From assembly GCF_900112135.1 (NCBI RefSeq), contig NZ_FOLC01000004.1, positions 232,899 through 296,898 of the forward strand: 64,000 bases of DNA, in the 5' to 3' direction. Below the pieces are notes generated by a model. It worked only from the letters and a program-made list of their open reading frames with translations, searched no databases and had not been told where the DNA came from. The translations under genes and the position numbers were made by a program. The stretch's first letter is position 1. Each line of letters opens with the position of its first letter. This document shows, in pieces, positions 54,693 to 63,960 of this stretch. This DNA is from Collimonas sp. OK412. GTDB taxonomy: Bacteria; Pseudomonadota; Gammaproteobacteria; Burkholderiales; Burkholderiaceae_D.

Positions 54693-55730
54693 TCAACCGG
54701 CGGCAGCGATGGCTTGCGTGGCTTGCACGAATTGATCGAGTTTGGCTTTGGCTGCGCCGGAAGCGATGACGGCGCGCGCTGTCTGCAGCCCGTCCGCAAT
54801 CGAACTGGCGACGCCGGCGGCATATAACGCAGCGCCGGCATTGATGGCGACGATGTCGCGTGCCGGGCCCGGCTGGTCTTCCAGCGCTTCCAGTACTTTC
54901 TGCTTCGATTCCGTCGAGTTCGACACTTTCAGGTTGCGGCTGGCGATCATCTGCATGCCGAAATCTTCCGGATGGATTTCGTATTCGCGGATTTCGCCGT
55001 TCACCAGTTCGCCCACCATAGTGCCGGCGCCCAGCGAGACTTCATCCATATTGTCGCGGCCCCACACCACGATGGCATGCTGCGCGCCCAGACGCTGCAG
55101 CACGCGCACCTGGATCCCGACCAGGTCGGCGTGGAATACGCCCATCAGGATATTCGGCGCGCCGGCCGGGTTGGTCAGGGGACCAAGGATATTAAAGATG
55201 GTGCGCACGCCGAGTTCCTTGCGTACCGGCGCTGCATGCTTCATCGCTGCGTGGTGGTTCGGCGCGAACATGAAACCGATGCCGGTCTGTTCTATCGACT
55301 CGGCTACCTGCGCAGGCGTCAGGTTGATAATGGCGCCGAGCGATTCCAGCACATCGGCGCTGCCGGACGATGACGATACGCTGCGGCCGCCATGCTTGGC
55401 GACCCGCGCGCCGGCGGCGGCGGCGACAAACATGGATGCGGTCGAGATATTGAAGGTTTGCGCACCATCGCCGCCTGTGCCGACGATATCCACCAGGTTG
55501 GCGGTGTCGCGGCAGGGAACTGGCGTGGCGAACTCGCGCATGACCTGCGCCGCCGCGGCGATTTCGCCTATGGTTTCTTTTTTGACGCGCAGGCCCATGG
55601 TCAGCGCCGCAATCATGAGCGGCGACATTTCACCCTTCATGATGCGGCGGAACAGCGACAGCATTTCATCGTGAAAGATTTCGCGATGCTCGATGCAGCG
55701 CAACAGGGCTTCTTGTTCGGTGATTGGCAT
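54693..55730 (-). CDS. trpD: Anthranilate phosphoribosyltransferase
   Basis: A 345-residue enzyme transferring phosphoribosyl to anthranilate. The PRPP-binding [17 protein letters not shown] (about residues 81–97) and [17 protein letters not shown] (about 112–128) are intact. The GNAGxxK-type position is conserved in variant form. It lies 65 bp after trpG in the same orientation. Confidence 0.97.
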   Translation of the reverse strand: MPITEQEALLRCIEHREIFHDEMLSLFRRIMKGEMSPLMIAALTMGLRVKKETIGEIAAAAQVMREFATPVPCRDTANLVDIVGTGGDGAQTFNISTASMFVAAAAGARVAKHGGRSVSSSSGSADVLESLGAIINLTPAQVAESIEQTGIGFMFAPNHHAAMKHAAPVRKELGVRTIFNILGPLTNPAGAPNILMGVFHADLVGIQVRVLQRLGAQHAIVVWGRDNMDEVSLGAGTMVGELVNGEIREYEIHPEDFGMQMIASRNLKVSNSTESKQKVLEALEDQPGPARDIVAINAGAALYAAGVASSIADGLQTARAVIASGAAKAKLDQFVQATQAIAAAG

Positions 55731-55795
55731 GATTTCCTTGCTAGCGATTAGGAGGACGGCGCCTTGTTTGCTATTGATGCGCCGGCGCTAAGCGT

Positions 55796-56365
55796 TCAAA
55801 CAGCTCTTTGAACAAAATTACGCAGCAAGGCGTGGCCATGCTCCGACAAGATCGATTCCGGATGGAATTGCACGCCTTCGATATCGTAGTCTTTGTGCCG
55901 CACTCCCATGATCTCTCCGTCGTCGGTCCATGCCGTGATTTCCAGGCAGTCCGGTATCGAGTTGCGTTCGATGGCTAGCGAATGATAGCGAATCACCGTA
56001 AACGGGTTGGGCAGATCTTTGAATACGCCGACCCCGGTGTGGTTGATTGGCGAGGTCTTGCCATGCATGACTTGCTGCGCGCGGATTACTTTGCCGCCGA
56101 ACGCTTCGCCGATCGCTTGATGGCCAAGGCAAACACCGAGTATCGGCAGCTTGCCGGCGAACTGCTGCAGCAAGTCGACGCAGATCCCGGCTTCCTTCGG
56201 ACTGCAGGGGCCTGGCGACAGGCAGATACGATCAGGTTTCAGCGCATTGATTTCTTCGAGCGTGATTTCGTCATTGCGGAAGGTACGGACATCTTCACCA
56301 AGTTCACCGAAGTATTGCACCAGGTTATAAGTGAAGGAGTCGTAGTTGTCGATCATTAGCAGCAT
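55796..56365 (-). CDS. trpG: Anthranilate/aminodeoxychorismate synthase glutaminase subunit
   Basis: A 189-residue class I glutamine amidotransferase. The oxyanion and nucleophile segment [15 protein letters not shown] has Cys at about residue 79, and the His/Glu pair sits in [10 protein letters not shown] near 170. It supplies ammonia to TrpE, and in many bacteria also to PabB. The gene starts the trpGDC block, separated from trpE by an inverted DUF1059 gene. I saw no Trp-rich leader upstream of it. Confidence 0.96.
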   Translation of the reverse strand: MLLMIDNYDSFTYNLVQYFGELGEDVRTFRNDEITLEEINALKPDRICLSPGPCSPKEAGICVDLLQQFAGKLPILGVCLGHQAIGEAFGGKVIRAQQVMHGKTSPINHTGVGVFKDLPNPFTVIRYHSLAIERNSIPDCLEITAWTDDGEIMGVRHKDYDIEGVQFHPESILSEHGHALLRNFVQRAV

Positions 56366-56763
56366 AGTAGTTCCAACCCATTGATTTTATTTGGGAATTC
56401 TGCCCGCGATATGGTTGCTTGCCAAGTTGTCCTGTTGCTGCAACACAATCACAAAAATCTTGCGGGCGACACAAACTCAGCCCTGAATGACAGGGCGCGG
56501 TGTGGTTTCGGCTTTCCACCAACCTTAGTCTAGGGACGCCATCGCAGCTGCGGAATCGCAAGCGGGATAAAGTTGGCAGTGAGGCGGGGTATATTCATCT
56601 ATGGAGATAGGTAAGCTCAGTGCAAGCACATGTCGTTGATGCAAAGTATAGCGTCGTGGCGGCAAAGCGTGGCAATAATCATGATCATAAACGGAAATAT
56701 CCGAACCGGTTCGATTTTATCCAAATAGCGCGCCCGGACACAGCGGGCCGCCGTGGTTGTCGA
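56366..56763. other. Gap between trpG and DUF1059 gene
   Basis: About 400 bp with no convincing gene. It should contain the minus-strand promoter of trpGDC, but I could not single out -35/-10 elements with confidence. Confidence 0.4.
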
Positions 56764-56834
56764 TTGCCAATATTGGCAAGGGGCAAACCAAATGCCGGTG
56801 CTGCGTTGACAAACGCCTCCTTGATTCCTAAGAT
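56764..56834 (+). promoter_or_regulatory. Palindrome and promoter of the DUF1059 gene
   Basis: TTGCCAATATTGGCAA (56764–56779) is a perfect 16-bp palindrome. Downstream lie TTGACA (56806–56811) and TAAGAT (56829–56834) separated by 17 bp. The palindrome is centred about 70 bp upstream of the expected start of transcription, a position suited to an activator. Confidence 0.6.
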
Positions 56835-56915
56835 TTATTCTCAAGCGAGCTCGCAGCAGGCCGTTTGTGTGCATCGGATTTGCGCAACCACATTGCTGCA
56901 ATGAAGGAGTTCACC

Positions 56916-57116
56916 ATGACACGCAAATACATCGACTGCCGCGAATACAAGAGCGACACCAACTGTTCAGTGGCGATCGCTGCAGATAACGACGACGAAT
57001 TGCTGGCAGCGGCAGTCCAGCACGCAGTAAGCGTTCACGGCCACACCGATACGCCGGAATTGCATACCCAGCTCAAGCAGCTATTCAAGGAAGGCACGCC
57101 GCCGCTGAAAATCTGA
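56916..57116 (+). CDS. DUF1059 small protein
   Basis: A 66-residue protein beginning MTRKYIDCREYKSDTNCSVA, with two conserved Cys and a helical part AAVQHAVSVHGHTDT. This matches DUF1059, small soluble proteins of unknown function. AAGGAG lies about nine bases before the ATG at 56916. It is inverted relative to the flanking trp genes and has its own promoter with an upstream palindrome. Confidence 0.85.
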   Translation: MTRKYIDCREYKSDTNCSVAIAADNDDELLAAAVQHAVSVHGHTDTPELHTQLKQLFKEGTPPLKI

Positions 57117-57167
57117 CGACAGCAGCCATTCTCCAGGGGATGGGGTATCAGTCCGGCTATGGCCGGA

Positions 57168-58682
57168 TCAGATTTCTCCATCCAGACCGTCTTGCACCTG
57201 CTCCGCTGCACGCAGGACTGCGCGCGCCTTGTTTTCAGTTTCTTGCCATTCCATTTCAGGCACCGAATCGGCGACGATGCCGGCAGCAGCTTGCACGTAC
57301 AGCATGCCATCCTTGATGACGCCGGTGCGGATTGCGATGGCGACATCCATTTCGCCGCCGAATGACAGGTAGCCGCAGGCGCCGCCGTAGATGCCGCGCT
57401 TGGTCAGTTCCAGTTCGTCGATGATTTCCATCGCCCGCACTTTGGGCGCGCCGGACAGGGTGCCGGCGGGGAAGGTGGCTTTCAGCACATCCAGGTTGGA
57501 CAAGCCGGACTTGAGTTCGCCTTCGACATTGGAAACGATGTGCTGCACATGCGAATACTTTTCGATCACCATCTGGTCGGTGACCTTGACGCTGCCGGTT
57601 TCGGCGATGCGGCCGATGTCGTTGCGCGCCAGGTCGATCAGCATCACGTGTTCGGCGATTTCTTTCGGGTCTGCCAGCAATTCGGTGGCCAGCTGCGCAT
57701 CCTGCTCCGGGGTGGCGCCGCGCGGACGGGTGCCTGCCAGGGGACGGATGGTGACTTTGCGCTTGGCTTCGCCGTCGGCTTTCGGCGCCGAGGTCTGTTC
57801 GTTCCGCACCAGGATTTCCGGCGAAGCGCCGACGATCTGCATGTCGCCGAAATTGTAGAAATACATGTACGGCGACGGATTCAGCGAGCGCAGGGCGCGA
57901 TACAGCATCAGCGGCGAATCGACATACGGTTTCTTGATGCGCTGGCCGATCTGGACCTGCATCAGGTCGCCGGCCATGACGTATTCCTGGGCTTTTGCCA
58001 CCGCCTTCAGGTAATCTTCTTTCTTGAATTCACGGATGGTTTCAGTGCGTACCGACGCCGATGTGACCGGCGCATCGGCCGGACGGCGCAGCATGTTGCG
58101 CAAGTCTTTCAGGCGCTGGCGGCCTTTGGAGAATGCTTCCGGCTGGGTCGGGTCGGCATACACGATCAGGTACAGCTTGCCGGACAGGTTGTCGATCACC
58201 GCCAGCTCTTCCGTCAGCAGCAGCTGGATGTCGGGCAGGCCGAGATCGTCCTTGGGCGTCGAATTGGCCAGGCGCTTTTCGATATGGCGCACCGTGTCGT
58301 AGCCGAAGTAGCCGGCCAGGCCGCCGCAAAAGCGCGGCAGGCCAGGGCGCAGCGCCACTTTATAGCGCGACTGGAATTCAGCGATGAAATCGAGCGGATT
58401 GCCTTCGCGGCTTTCGATGACCTTGTCGTTCTTGAGTACTTCGATGCGTGTGCCGTAGCTGCGCAACAGCGTGCTGGCCGGCAAGCCGATGAAGGAGTAG
58501 CGGCCGAAACGTTCGCCGCCGACTACCGATTCCAGCAGGAAGGTGTTCTTGCCGGTCTGCTGGGTTTGCGCCAGCTTCAGGTACAGCGTCAGCGGCGTTT
58601 CCAGATCGGCAAAAGCTTCTGCGATCAATGGGATGCGGTTGTAGCCTTGCGTGGCCAGCGATTTGAATTCGAGTTCGGTCAT
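57168..58682 (-). CDS. trpE: Anthranilate synthase component I
   Basis: A 504-residue chorismate-utilising enzyme forming anthranilate with TrpG. The N-terminal part has the feedback element in [18 protein letters not shown] (about residues 40–57), including the LLES Trp-binding motif. The C-terminal chorismate domain has [10 protein letters not shown] (about 310–319), [11 protein letters not shown] near 350, and [12 protein letters not shown] near 420. GGAGA precedes the ATG at 58682. A Trp-rich leader peptide and terminator lie just upstream, so transcription is probably attenuated by tryptophan. Confidence 0.97.
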   Translation of the reverse strand: MTELEFKSLATQGYNRIPLIAEAFADLETPLTLYLKLAQTQQTGKNTFLLESVVGGERFGRYSFIGLPASTLLRSYGTRIEVLKNDKVIESREGNPLDFIAEFQSRYKVALRPGLPRFCGGLAGYFGYDTVRHIEKRLANSTPKDDLGLPDIQLLLTEELAVIDNLSGKLYLIVYADPTQPEAFSKGRQRLKDLRNMLRRPADAPVTSASVRTETIREFKKEDYLKAVAKAQEYVMAGDLMQVQIGQRIKKPYVDSPLMLYRALRSLNPSPYMYFYNFGDMQIVGASPEILVRNEQTSAPKADGEAKRKVTIRPLAGTRPRGATPEQDAQLATELLADPKEIAEHVMLIDLARNDIGRIAETGSVKVTDQMVIEKYSHVQHIVSNVEGELKSGLSNLDVLKATFPAGTLSGAPKVRAMEIIDELELTKRGIYGGACGYLSFGGEMDVAIAIRTGVIKDGMLYVQAAAGIVADSVPEMEWQETENKARAVLRAAEQVQDGLDGEI

Positions 58683-58727
58683 TGTTTCTCTCCAGGCCGC
58701 TATTGTAAAACAGCGGTGGTGCACTAC

Positions 58728-58770
58728 AAAAAACGTTGCCTGCGTTTAAATGCTGCGGGGGCAGCAGGCA
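58728..58770 (-). promoter_or_regulatory. Transcription attenuator of trpE
   Basis: On the minus strand TGCCTGC (58770–58764) pairs with GCAGGCA (58743–58737), followed by ACG and six T's (58733–58728): a terminator between the leader peptide and trpE. A competing perfect hairpin, TGCTGC-CCCC-GCAGCA (58766–58751), shares bases with its 5' arm. Confidence 0.65.
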
Positions 58771-58786
58771 GCGGCGATCTACGGAC

Positions 58787-58870
58787 TTAGTCAGCCCAGG
58801 ATTGCCAGCGTCGCCATAGCCAGGCCTCAGGGGCGGCCAGGTAGACGGAGTGTTTTTTGTCGAGAAACAT
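58787..58870 (-). CDS. trpL: Tryptophan leader peptide TrpL (27 residues)
   Basis: The frame begins ATG at 58870 and ends TAA at 58787, giving 27 residues. Four of them are Trp, clustered in WLWRRWQSW near the C-terminus. It lies between gph (stop 20 bp upstream) and trpE (105 bp downstream), directly before an attenuator-type terminator. Such Trp-codon clusters let stalled ribosomes sense charged tRNA-Trp. The ribosome site is weak and no expression is shown, but four Trp codons in 27 by chance at this exact spot is improbable. Confidence 0.75.
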   Translation of the reverse strand: MFLDKKHSVYLAAPEAWLWRRWQSWAD

Positions 58871-58889
58871 GAGTGGTTTGATAAAGCAG

Positions 58890-59588
58890 TCAGTAACTTA
58901 TATGTTGTGCTGCAACGAGCAGTGAAGCGACTATACCATCGGAATCGACATTTTGTATAGACTCGCCGTGATTGTATCCGTAGGGCACATTAAACACAGG
59001 ACAGCCGGCGGCGCGGGCCGCCTGGGCGTCATTGCTGGAATCGCCGATGGCGACTACCTGCGCCGGTTGCAGCTGGAAATCGGCGCACACCGCCAGCAGC
59101 GGCATCGGGTCGGGTTTTTTCAGCGGGAAGGAATCGCCGCCGTAGACCACTTCGAAATAACCGCGCAAGCCGGTTTTCTCCAGCAAGGCCTCGGCGAACG
59201 CCAGCGGCTTGTTGGTGACACAGGCCAGCCGCAGGCCTTTGTCGCGCATGGCTTGCAAGCCGTCCACCACGCCTGGGTAAAGCGTGGCGTAACTGCCGTT
59301 GACTACCGCGTAGTGGCTTTGGTAGGAGTCCAGCGCCGCGCTGAACCGTTGCTCTACTTCGGGCGCCGGATAATCGACGCCGAGTACGCGCCGGATCAGG
59401 TTTTCGCTGCCCTTGCCGACAAAATCGACGATCGTCTGCTGCGTCAGCGGCGCCAGGTCCAGCTCGGCGCGCATGCGGTTGACGGCGACCTGGAAATCCG
59501 GCGCCGTGTCCAGCATGGTGCCGTCGAGGTCGATGATGGCGGCGGCGATGCCCTTCAGTGCAACGATTGCTGGCGCTGCCGCGTTCAT
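58890..59588 (-). CDS. gph: Phosphoglycolate phosphatase
   Basis: A 232-residue HAD-superfamily phosphatase. Motif I is [11 protein letters not shown] (residues ~17–27), motif II the VTNKP segment near 127, and motif [12 protein letters not shown] near 183. It removes 2-phosphoglycolate formed during DNA repair or oxygenation. Its start overlaps the rpe stop (ATGA). rpe–gph upstream of trpE parallels rpe–gph–trpS in Escherichia coli. Confidence 0.95.
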   Translation of the reverse strand: MNAAAPAIVALKGIAAAIIDLDGTMLDTAPDFQVAVNRMRAELDLAPLTQQTIVDFVGKGSENLIRRVLGVDYPAPEVEQRFSAALDSYQSHYAVVNGSYATLYPGVVDGLQAMRDKGLRLACVTNKPLAFAEALLEKTGLRGYFEVVYGGDSFPLKKPDPMPLLAVCADFQLQPAQVVAIGDSSNDAQAARAAGCPVFNVPYGYNHGESIQNVDSDGIVASLLVAAQHISY

Positions 59589-60250
59589 GCGCTTGCCAGC
59601 TGGGTGCGCATGTTGTCGATCACGGCCTTGTAGTCAGGCTTGCCGAAGATGGCCGAGCCGGCGACAAAGGTGTCGGCGCCGGCCTTGGCGGCAGCGGCGA
59701 TATTGTCGACCTTGATGCCGCCGTCGACTTCCAGCATGATCTCGCGGCCCGAAGCGTCGATCCGCTGGCGCGCTTCGGCGATTTTCTTGAGCGCTTCCGG
59801 GATGAACGACTGGCCGCCGAAACCCGGGTTGACCGACATGATCAGGATGATGTCGATCTTGTCCATGACGTAATCGAGGTAATGCAGCGGCGTGGCCGGA
59901 TTGAACACCAGGCCGGCCTTGCAGCCGTTGTCGCGTATCAGCTGCAGCGAACGGTCGACGTGGTCCGATGCTTCCGGGTGGAAAGTAATGATGTTGGCGC
60001 CGGCCTTGGCGAAGTCGGGAATGATGCGGTCTACCGGCCTGACCATCAGGTGGACGTCGATCGGCACCTGCACATGCGGCCTGATTGCTTCCAGCACCAG
60101 CGGGCCGATGGTCAGGTTGGGAACGTAATGGTTGTCCATCACGTCGAAATGGATCATGTCGGCGCCGTCGCGCACAACATTGCGCACTTCTTCGCCCAGG
60201 CGGGCAAAATCGGCGGAAAGGATACTGGGGGCGATACGATAGGTTGGCAT
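59585..60250 (-). CDS. rpe: Ribulose-phosphate 3-epimerase
   Basis: A 221-residue TIM-barrel enzyme interconverting ribulose 5-phosphate and xylulose 5-phosphate. Characteristic motifs are [18 protein letters not shown] at the N-terminus, [15 protein letters not shown] near 35–49, [14 protein letters not shown] near 140, and [10 protein letters not shown] near 175. The start at ATG 60250 fits the family better than the ATG three codons earlier. It is first of rpe–gph–trpL–trpE. Confidence 0.97.
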   Translation of the reverse strand: MPTYRIAPSILSADFARLGEEVRNVVRDGADMIHFDVMDNHYVPNLTIGPLVLEAIRPHVQVPIDVHLMVRPVDRIIPDFAKAGANIITFHPEASDHVDRSLQLIRDNGCKAGLVFNPATPLHYLDYVMDKIDIILIMSVNPGFGGQSFIPEALKKIAEARQRIDASGREIMLEVDGGIKVDNIAAAAKAGADTFVAGSAIFGKPDYKAVIDNMRTQLASA

Positions 60251-60403
60251 GGCGGGCAATCCAGGGAAGGGCGCTAAAAAGAGCGCTATTTTACCCTTTC
60301 GCCTTGCTCCTGGCTTCCTTGCAGCTTGCGTCGCGGGGGAAATTCGTGTGCAATGACCTGCTAGTTATATATGGTGTCTGCAGTATTAATCGAGGAAATC
60401 AGC

Positions 60404-60778
60404 ATGGCCGCCTATGAATTTACCGTTTCCGTCAAAACCCAGTACCTGGAAGAGCAGTCCCAGCCTGACAGTTCGCACTATGTATTCGCCTATGCGATCA
60501 CGATCAAGAATACCGGGCAAGTCGCTGCCCAGCTGATTTCGCGCCACTGGGTGATCACCGACGCCAACAACCATGTCGAAGAAGTGCGCGGCCTGGGCGT
60601 GGTCGGCCACCAGCCTTTGCTGCAGCCGGGCGAGCAGTTCGAGTACACCAGCGGCACCTCGATGGCGACGCCGCAAGGCTCGATGACGGGAGAATATTTC
60701 TGCGTGGCCGAAGACGGCGAACAGTTCGAGGCGCGGATTCCGGAGTTCATCCTGTCCTTGCCGCGCACCCTGCATTGA
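60404..60778 (+). CDS. apaG: ApaG (Co2+/Mg2+ efflux-associated) protein
   Basis: A 124-residue beta-sandwich protein of the ApaG family. FAYAITIKNTGQVAAQLISR (about residues 28–47), RHWVITDANN and GSMTGEYFCVAEDGEQF are typical. The biochemical role is unsettled; genetic links to cobalt resistance gave the name. It is divergent from rpe. The ATG at 60404 gives the usual length. Confidence 0.95.
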   Translation: MAAYEFTVSVKTQYLEEQSQPDSSHYVFAYAITIKNTGQVAAQLISRHWVITDANNHVEEVRGLGVVGHQPLLQPGEQFEYTSGTSMATPQGSMTGEYFCVAEDGEQFEARIPEFILSLPRTLH

Positions 60779-60794
60779 CGCATGGCGTATTGAA

Positions 60795-60938
60795 CTATTG
60801 GTCCTTGCCGTCGTCTTTTGGTGGTAGCGGTTTGGCGGGCGGCTTCTGGTCCGGCTTGCGGCCGGAAAACATGGTCCACCAGACAATGAATGCAAATAAC
60901 AAGAAAGCGAAACACGCTTCGAGAGCCACTAACCACAT
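60795..60938 (-). CDS. 47-residue single-span membrane protein
   Basis: A short frame on the minus strand, starting ATG at 60938 and ending TAG at 60795. The N-terminal half, MWLVALEACFAFLLFAFIVW, is one membrane span; the C-terminal half is hydrophilic, Pro/Lys/Asp-rich (RKPDQKPPAKPLPPKDDGKD). An AGGA Shine–Dalgarno lies six bases upstream. It is squeezed between apaG and mltA, convergent with apaG, with its start 12 bp from the mltA start. The composition argues that it is a real microprotein; function unknown. Confidence 0.65.
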   Translation of the reverse strand: MWLVALEACFAFLLFAFIVWWTMFSGRKPDQKPPAKPLPPKDDGKDQ

Positions 60939-60950
60939 AAAGAATCCTAA

Positions 60951-62150
60951 ATGCCATTTAAACGTATCAGTCTACCCGCTTCTGCTGCCTTAATCATCGC
61001 ACTTAGCCTAGCTGCCTGTACTACCACCCCAGTCACCGCACCCGCGCCGGAAGCACCGCGCCAGCCGGGCACGCCGACCGCGCCTTCCGCCACGCCCGGC
61101 GCCAGTTTACGCGCTGTCACCTTTGCCGCCCTGCCGGGCTGGGGCAGCGACGACTTGCGCCAGGCGTTGCCTGCTTTCCTGACCTCATGTTCGACCCAGG
61201 CGCGTAAAAGCGACTGGAAAGAGCCTTGTGCAGTGGCGGCCGGCCTGGATGGCGGCAATGAAAATGCGATACGGACGTTTTTCGAGTCCTTTTTCACGCC
61301 TTATCAGGTTATCAACCCCGACGGCAGCGACAATGGGCTGGTCACCGGGTATTACGAACCTTTGCTGAAAGGATCGCGCAAGCGCGGCGGCCCTTACCAG
61401 ACGCCGATTTACCGGGCGCCGGAGGATTTGCTGACGGTCGAGCTGGCGAGCATTTATCCCGAACTGAAGGGCCTGCGCTTGCGCGGCCGCCTGGTCGGCA
61501 ATAAGGTGCTGCCTTATCCGAACCGGGCCGAACTGGACAAGTCCGGGGCCCTGGCCGGCAAGGAAATCCTGTGGGTGGACGATCCTGTCGATGCGTTTTT
61601 CCTGCAGGTGCAGGGTTCCGGCCGGGTCCAGCTGAATGACGGCAGCAGTGTCGTGCGGGTTGCTTATGCCGATCAGAACGGCTATCCCTACAAATCGATC
61701 GGCCGCTACCTGGTGGACAAAGGCGAGCTGACCCTGGCGCAGGCGTCGGCGCAGGGGATCAAAGCCTGGCTGGCGGCCAACCCGGGCCGGCAGCAGGAAC
61801 TGCTGAATGCCAATCCTAGCTATGTGTTCTTCAAAGAAGAAAAAGTGGTCGATCCGAGCAAGGGGCCGAAAGGCGCGCAAGGCGTGCCGCTGACGCCGTT
61901 GCGCTCGATCGCGGTGGATCCGCAGTTCGTGCCGCTGGGTACGCCGGTATTCCTGGCGACGACGCAGCCGAATAACAATGTGCCGCTGCAGCAGCTGGTA
62001 ATGGCGCAGGATACCGGCGGCGCCATCAAAGGCGCGGTGAGGGCCGACTTCTTCTGGGGCTTCGGCAACGAGGCCGGCGACAAGGCCGGCAAGATGAAGC
62101 AGCGCGGCATGATGTGGCTGTTGCTGCCAAAGCTGGCAGCCGCGCGCTAA
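60951..62150 (+). CDS. mltA: Membrane-bound lytic murein transglycosylase A
   Basis: A 399-residue lipoprotein (lipobox LAAC, Cys at about residue 23) that cleaves peptidoglycan glycan strands to 1,6-anhydro products. The MltA domain begins around residue 120 (NGLVTGYYEPLLKGSRKR). The 3D domain at the C-terminus has MAQDTGGAIKGAVRADFFWG, carrying the catalytic Asp. Length and order are normal for the family. Confidence 0.95.
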   Translation: MPFKRISLPASAALIIALSLAACTTTPVTAPAPEAPRQPGTPTAPSATPGASLRAVTFAALPGWGSDDLRQALPAFLTSCSTQARKSDWKEPCAVAAGLDGGNENAIRTFFESFFTPYQVINPDGSDNGLVTGYYEPLLKGSRKRGGPYQTPIYRAPEDLLTVELASIYPELKGLRLRGRLVGNKVLPYPNRAELDKSGALAGKEILWVDDPVDAFFLQVQGSGRVQLNDGSSVVRVAYADQNGYPYKSIGRYLVDKGELTLAQASAQGIKAWLAANPGRQQELLNANPSYVFFKEEKVVDPSKGPKGAQGVPLTPLRSIAVDPQFVPLGTPVFLATTQPNNNVPLQQLVMAQDTGGAIKGAVRADFFWGFGNEAGDKAGKMKQRGMMWLLLPKLAAAR

Positions 62151-62188
62151 GGAAACCAGGCTCGGCGCCGGCTGGCGCCGAGGGCGAG

Positions 62189-62626
62189 TTAGCGCAGGAC
62201 CAGCACTGGAATCGTGGAATGGGCCAGCACCCGCTGGGTCTTGCTGCCCAAGAACAGCCGGCTCAGGCCGCTGCGCCCGTGCGACGCCATGAAAATCGCG
62301 TCGCAATGGTATTTCTCGGCGGCGTTGATGATTTCTTCGTCGGGATTGAAGGCTTGCGCCGTCAGCATTTCGCAGGGAACGCCGGCATTCTTGGCGGCGT
62401 CGGCGACTTTTTGTACATTGAGCTTGGCCAGCGCCAGCATGTTTTCTTCATAGGTGCCGGGGTCGGTGGCCATGGTGCTTTCAGCCATCGGCGAGAATGG
62501 ATAAGGTTCTGCAACCGAGAGGGCAATGATCTTGCCGCTGCTGAATTTGGCAAATTCAATCGCTGTATTGATGGCCTTGTCCGACAAATGGGAGCCGTCG
62601 GTAGGTACAAGAATGGTTTTGAACAT
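62189..62626 (-). CDS. Universal stress protein (UspA family)
   Basis: A 145-residue UspA-fold protein. The N-terminal FKTILVPTDGSHLSDKAI and the ATP-binding-type C-terminal MASHGRSGLSRLFLGSKTQ, then VLAHSTIPVLVLR, are intact. This includes the G-2x-G-9x-G(S) pattern of nucleotide-binding members. GGAGG lies six bases before the ATG at 62626; a longer start 13 codons upstream lacks a ribosome site. It is convergent with mltA. Confidence 0.93.
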   Translation of the reverse strand: MFKTILVPTDGSHLSDKAINTAIEFAKFSSGKIIALSVAEPYPFSPMAESTMATDPGTYEENMLALAKLNVQKVADAAKNAGVPCEMLTAQAFNPDEEIINAAEKYHCDAIFMASHGRSGLSRLFLGSKTQRVLAHSTIPVLVLR

Positions 62627-62875
62627 GGCTTGCCTCCTTCTGGTTGAAAAAGGGGTGTCGGTCAAAATCGAGCGATCTTGTCGGTAATATATAGGCTTGG
62701 TACTGAAAGGTTAGGTACTTAGCCTTAATTCAGCCTTGCTTAAATGTATAGACAGTTAGCAAGCAGGAAGATTCCTTGGGTGTTTGTAAAGTATCCGGGC
62801 TATAACCATCCTATCTCTTATATAGCGGCGCTACAATTAAGTTTATTCGACACAAGTAAATAAATGGGATCTGCA

Positions 62876-63652
62876 ATGACATACGAAAACATTCTGGTTG
62901 AAACACAAGGAAAAGTCGGCATCATCCACCTGAATCGCCCCAAGGCCCTGAATGCCCTGAACGATCAGCTGATGAGCGAGCTGGGCGAAGCTTTGCTGAA
63001 ATTCGACGCTGATCCCGAGATCGGCTGCATTGTCCTGACCGGCAGCGAGAAAGCATTTGCTGCCGGCGCCGATATTGGCGGCATGGCCGGGCTGAGTTAC
63101 ATGGATGTGTTCAAGGGCGACTACATCACCCGCAACTGGGAGACGATCCGCAGCGTGCGCAAGCCGGTGATTGCCGCCGTGGCGGGTTTCGCCCTGGGCG
63201 GCGGCTGCGAACTGGCCATGATGTGCGACTTCATCATTGCCGCCGACAATGCCAAGTTCGGCCAGCCGGAAATCAAGCTGGGCATCATCCCCGGCGCCGG
63301 CGGCACCCAGCGCTTGCCGCGTGCCGTATCGAAATCGAAGGCAATGGACATGTGCCTGACCGCACGCATGATGGACGCCACCGAGGCTGAGCGTGTGGGC
63401 CTGGTGTCGCGCGTGGTTCCGCTGGACAGGCTGTTGCAGGAAGCGCTGGAAGCGGCGATCGTGATTTCCTCCATGTCGTTGCCGGCAGTCATGATGATCA
63501 AGGAATCGGTCAATCGCGCCTACGAAACCACCCTGGCGGAAGGCATCCAGTATGAGCGCCGCCTGTTCCACAGCACCTTCGCCACAGAGGATCAAAAAGA
63601 AGGCATGCAGGCGTTCCTTGGAAAGCGTTTACCTGTTTTTAAAAATCTTTAA
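62876..63652 (+). CDS. Enoyl-CoA hydratase
   Basis: A 258-residue crotonase-fold enzyme hydrating trans-2-enoyl-Co[18 protein letters not shown] near residue 15, the oxyanion-hole segment [13 protein letters not shown] (about 60–72) and [13 protein letters not shown] (about 105–117) are typical. The catalytic Glu lies in [19 protein letters not shown]. The start [11 protein letters not shown] fits the family; an ATG four codons upstream is possible. A TACAAT -10 candidate lies about 45 bp before the ATG. Confidence 0.93.
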   Translation: MTYENILVETQGKVGIIHLNRPKALNALNDQLMSELGEALLKFDADPEIGCIVLTGSEKAFAAGADIGGMAGLSYMDVFKGDYITRNWETIRSVRKPVIAAVAGFALGGGCELAMMCDFIIAADNAKFGQPEIKLGIIPGAGGTQRLPRAVSKSKAMDMCLTARMMDATEAERVGLVSRVVPLDRLLQEALEAAIVISSMSLPAVMMIKESVNRAYETTLAEGIQYERRLFHSTFATEDQKEGMQAFLGKRLPVFKNL

Positions 63653-63836
63653 CAAATCGCTTGCCATAGGGGGAAATGGTTTGCTATAGTTCGCCTCCCG
63701 TTGAGAACGACGCGAAATGAACGAGATGGCCGAAGAGAAGTTAGGGCTGTTTTGTGAGCGGAGTTTGAGAGGGGAAAACGGGAATTGCAGGTGTTGTAGG
63801 TGTTAAGAAGTTTTTCGGTGAGTAGTAAAAAAGTAG

Positions 63837-63865
63837 TTGACGAAAAGCTGGAAACGCCACATAAT
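63837..63865 (+). promoter_or_regulatory. rRNA operon promoter
   Basis: TTGACG (63837–63842) and CATAAT (63860–63865) separated by exactly 17 bp, about 75 bp before the boxA-like sequence. It is the probable main promoter of the rRNA operon that begins just beyond the window. The rest of 63653–63836 holds no gene that I can see. Confidence 0.7.
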
Positions 63866-63940
63866 CTCATCTCTCTGCTGCTGACAAACAAAACGATTTG
63901 ACAGCGACGCGAACCAGGGTTCTGGTGGCGCGAAGTAGAA

Positions 63941-63960
63941 GGTTCTTTAACAATTAACAG
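63941..63960 (+). promoter_or_regulatory. rrn leader boxA-like antitermination sequence
   Basis: GGTTCTTTAACAATTAACAG followed by a GATAAGTGTGGGCG stretch is the standard leader before 16S rRNA in betaproteobacteria. BoxA recruits the Nus antitermination factors. The 16S gene itself lies outside the window. Confidence 0.85.
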
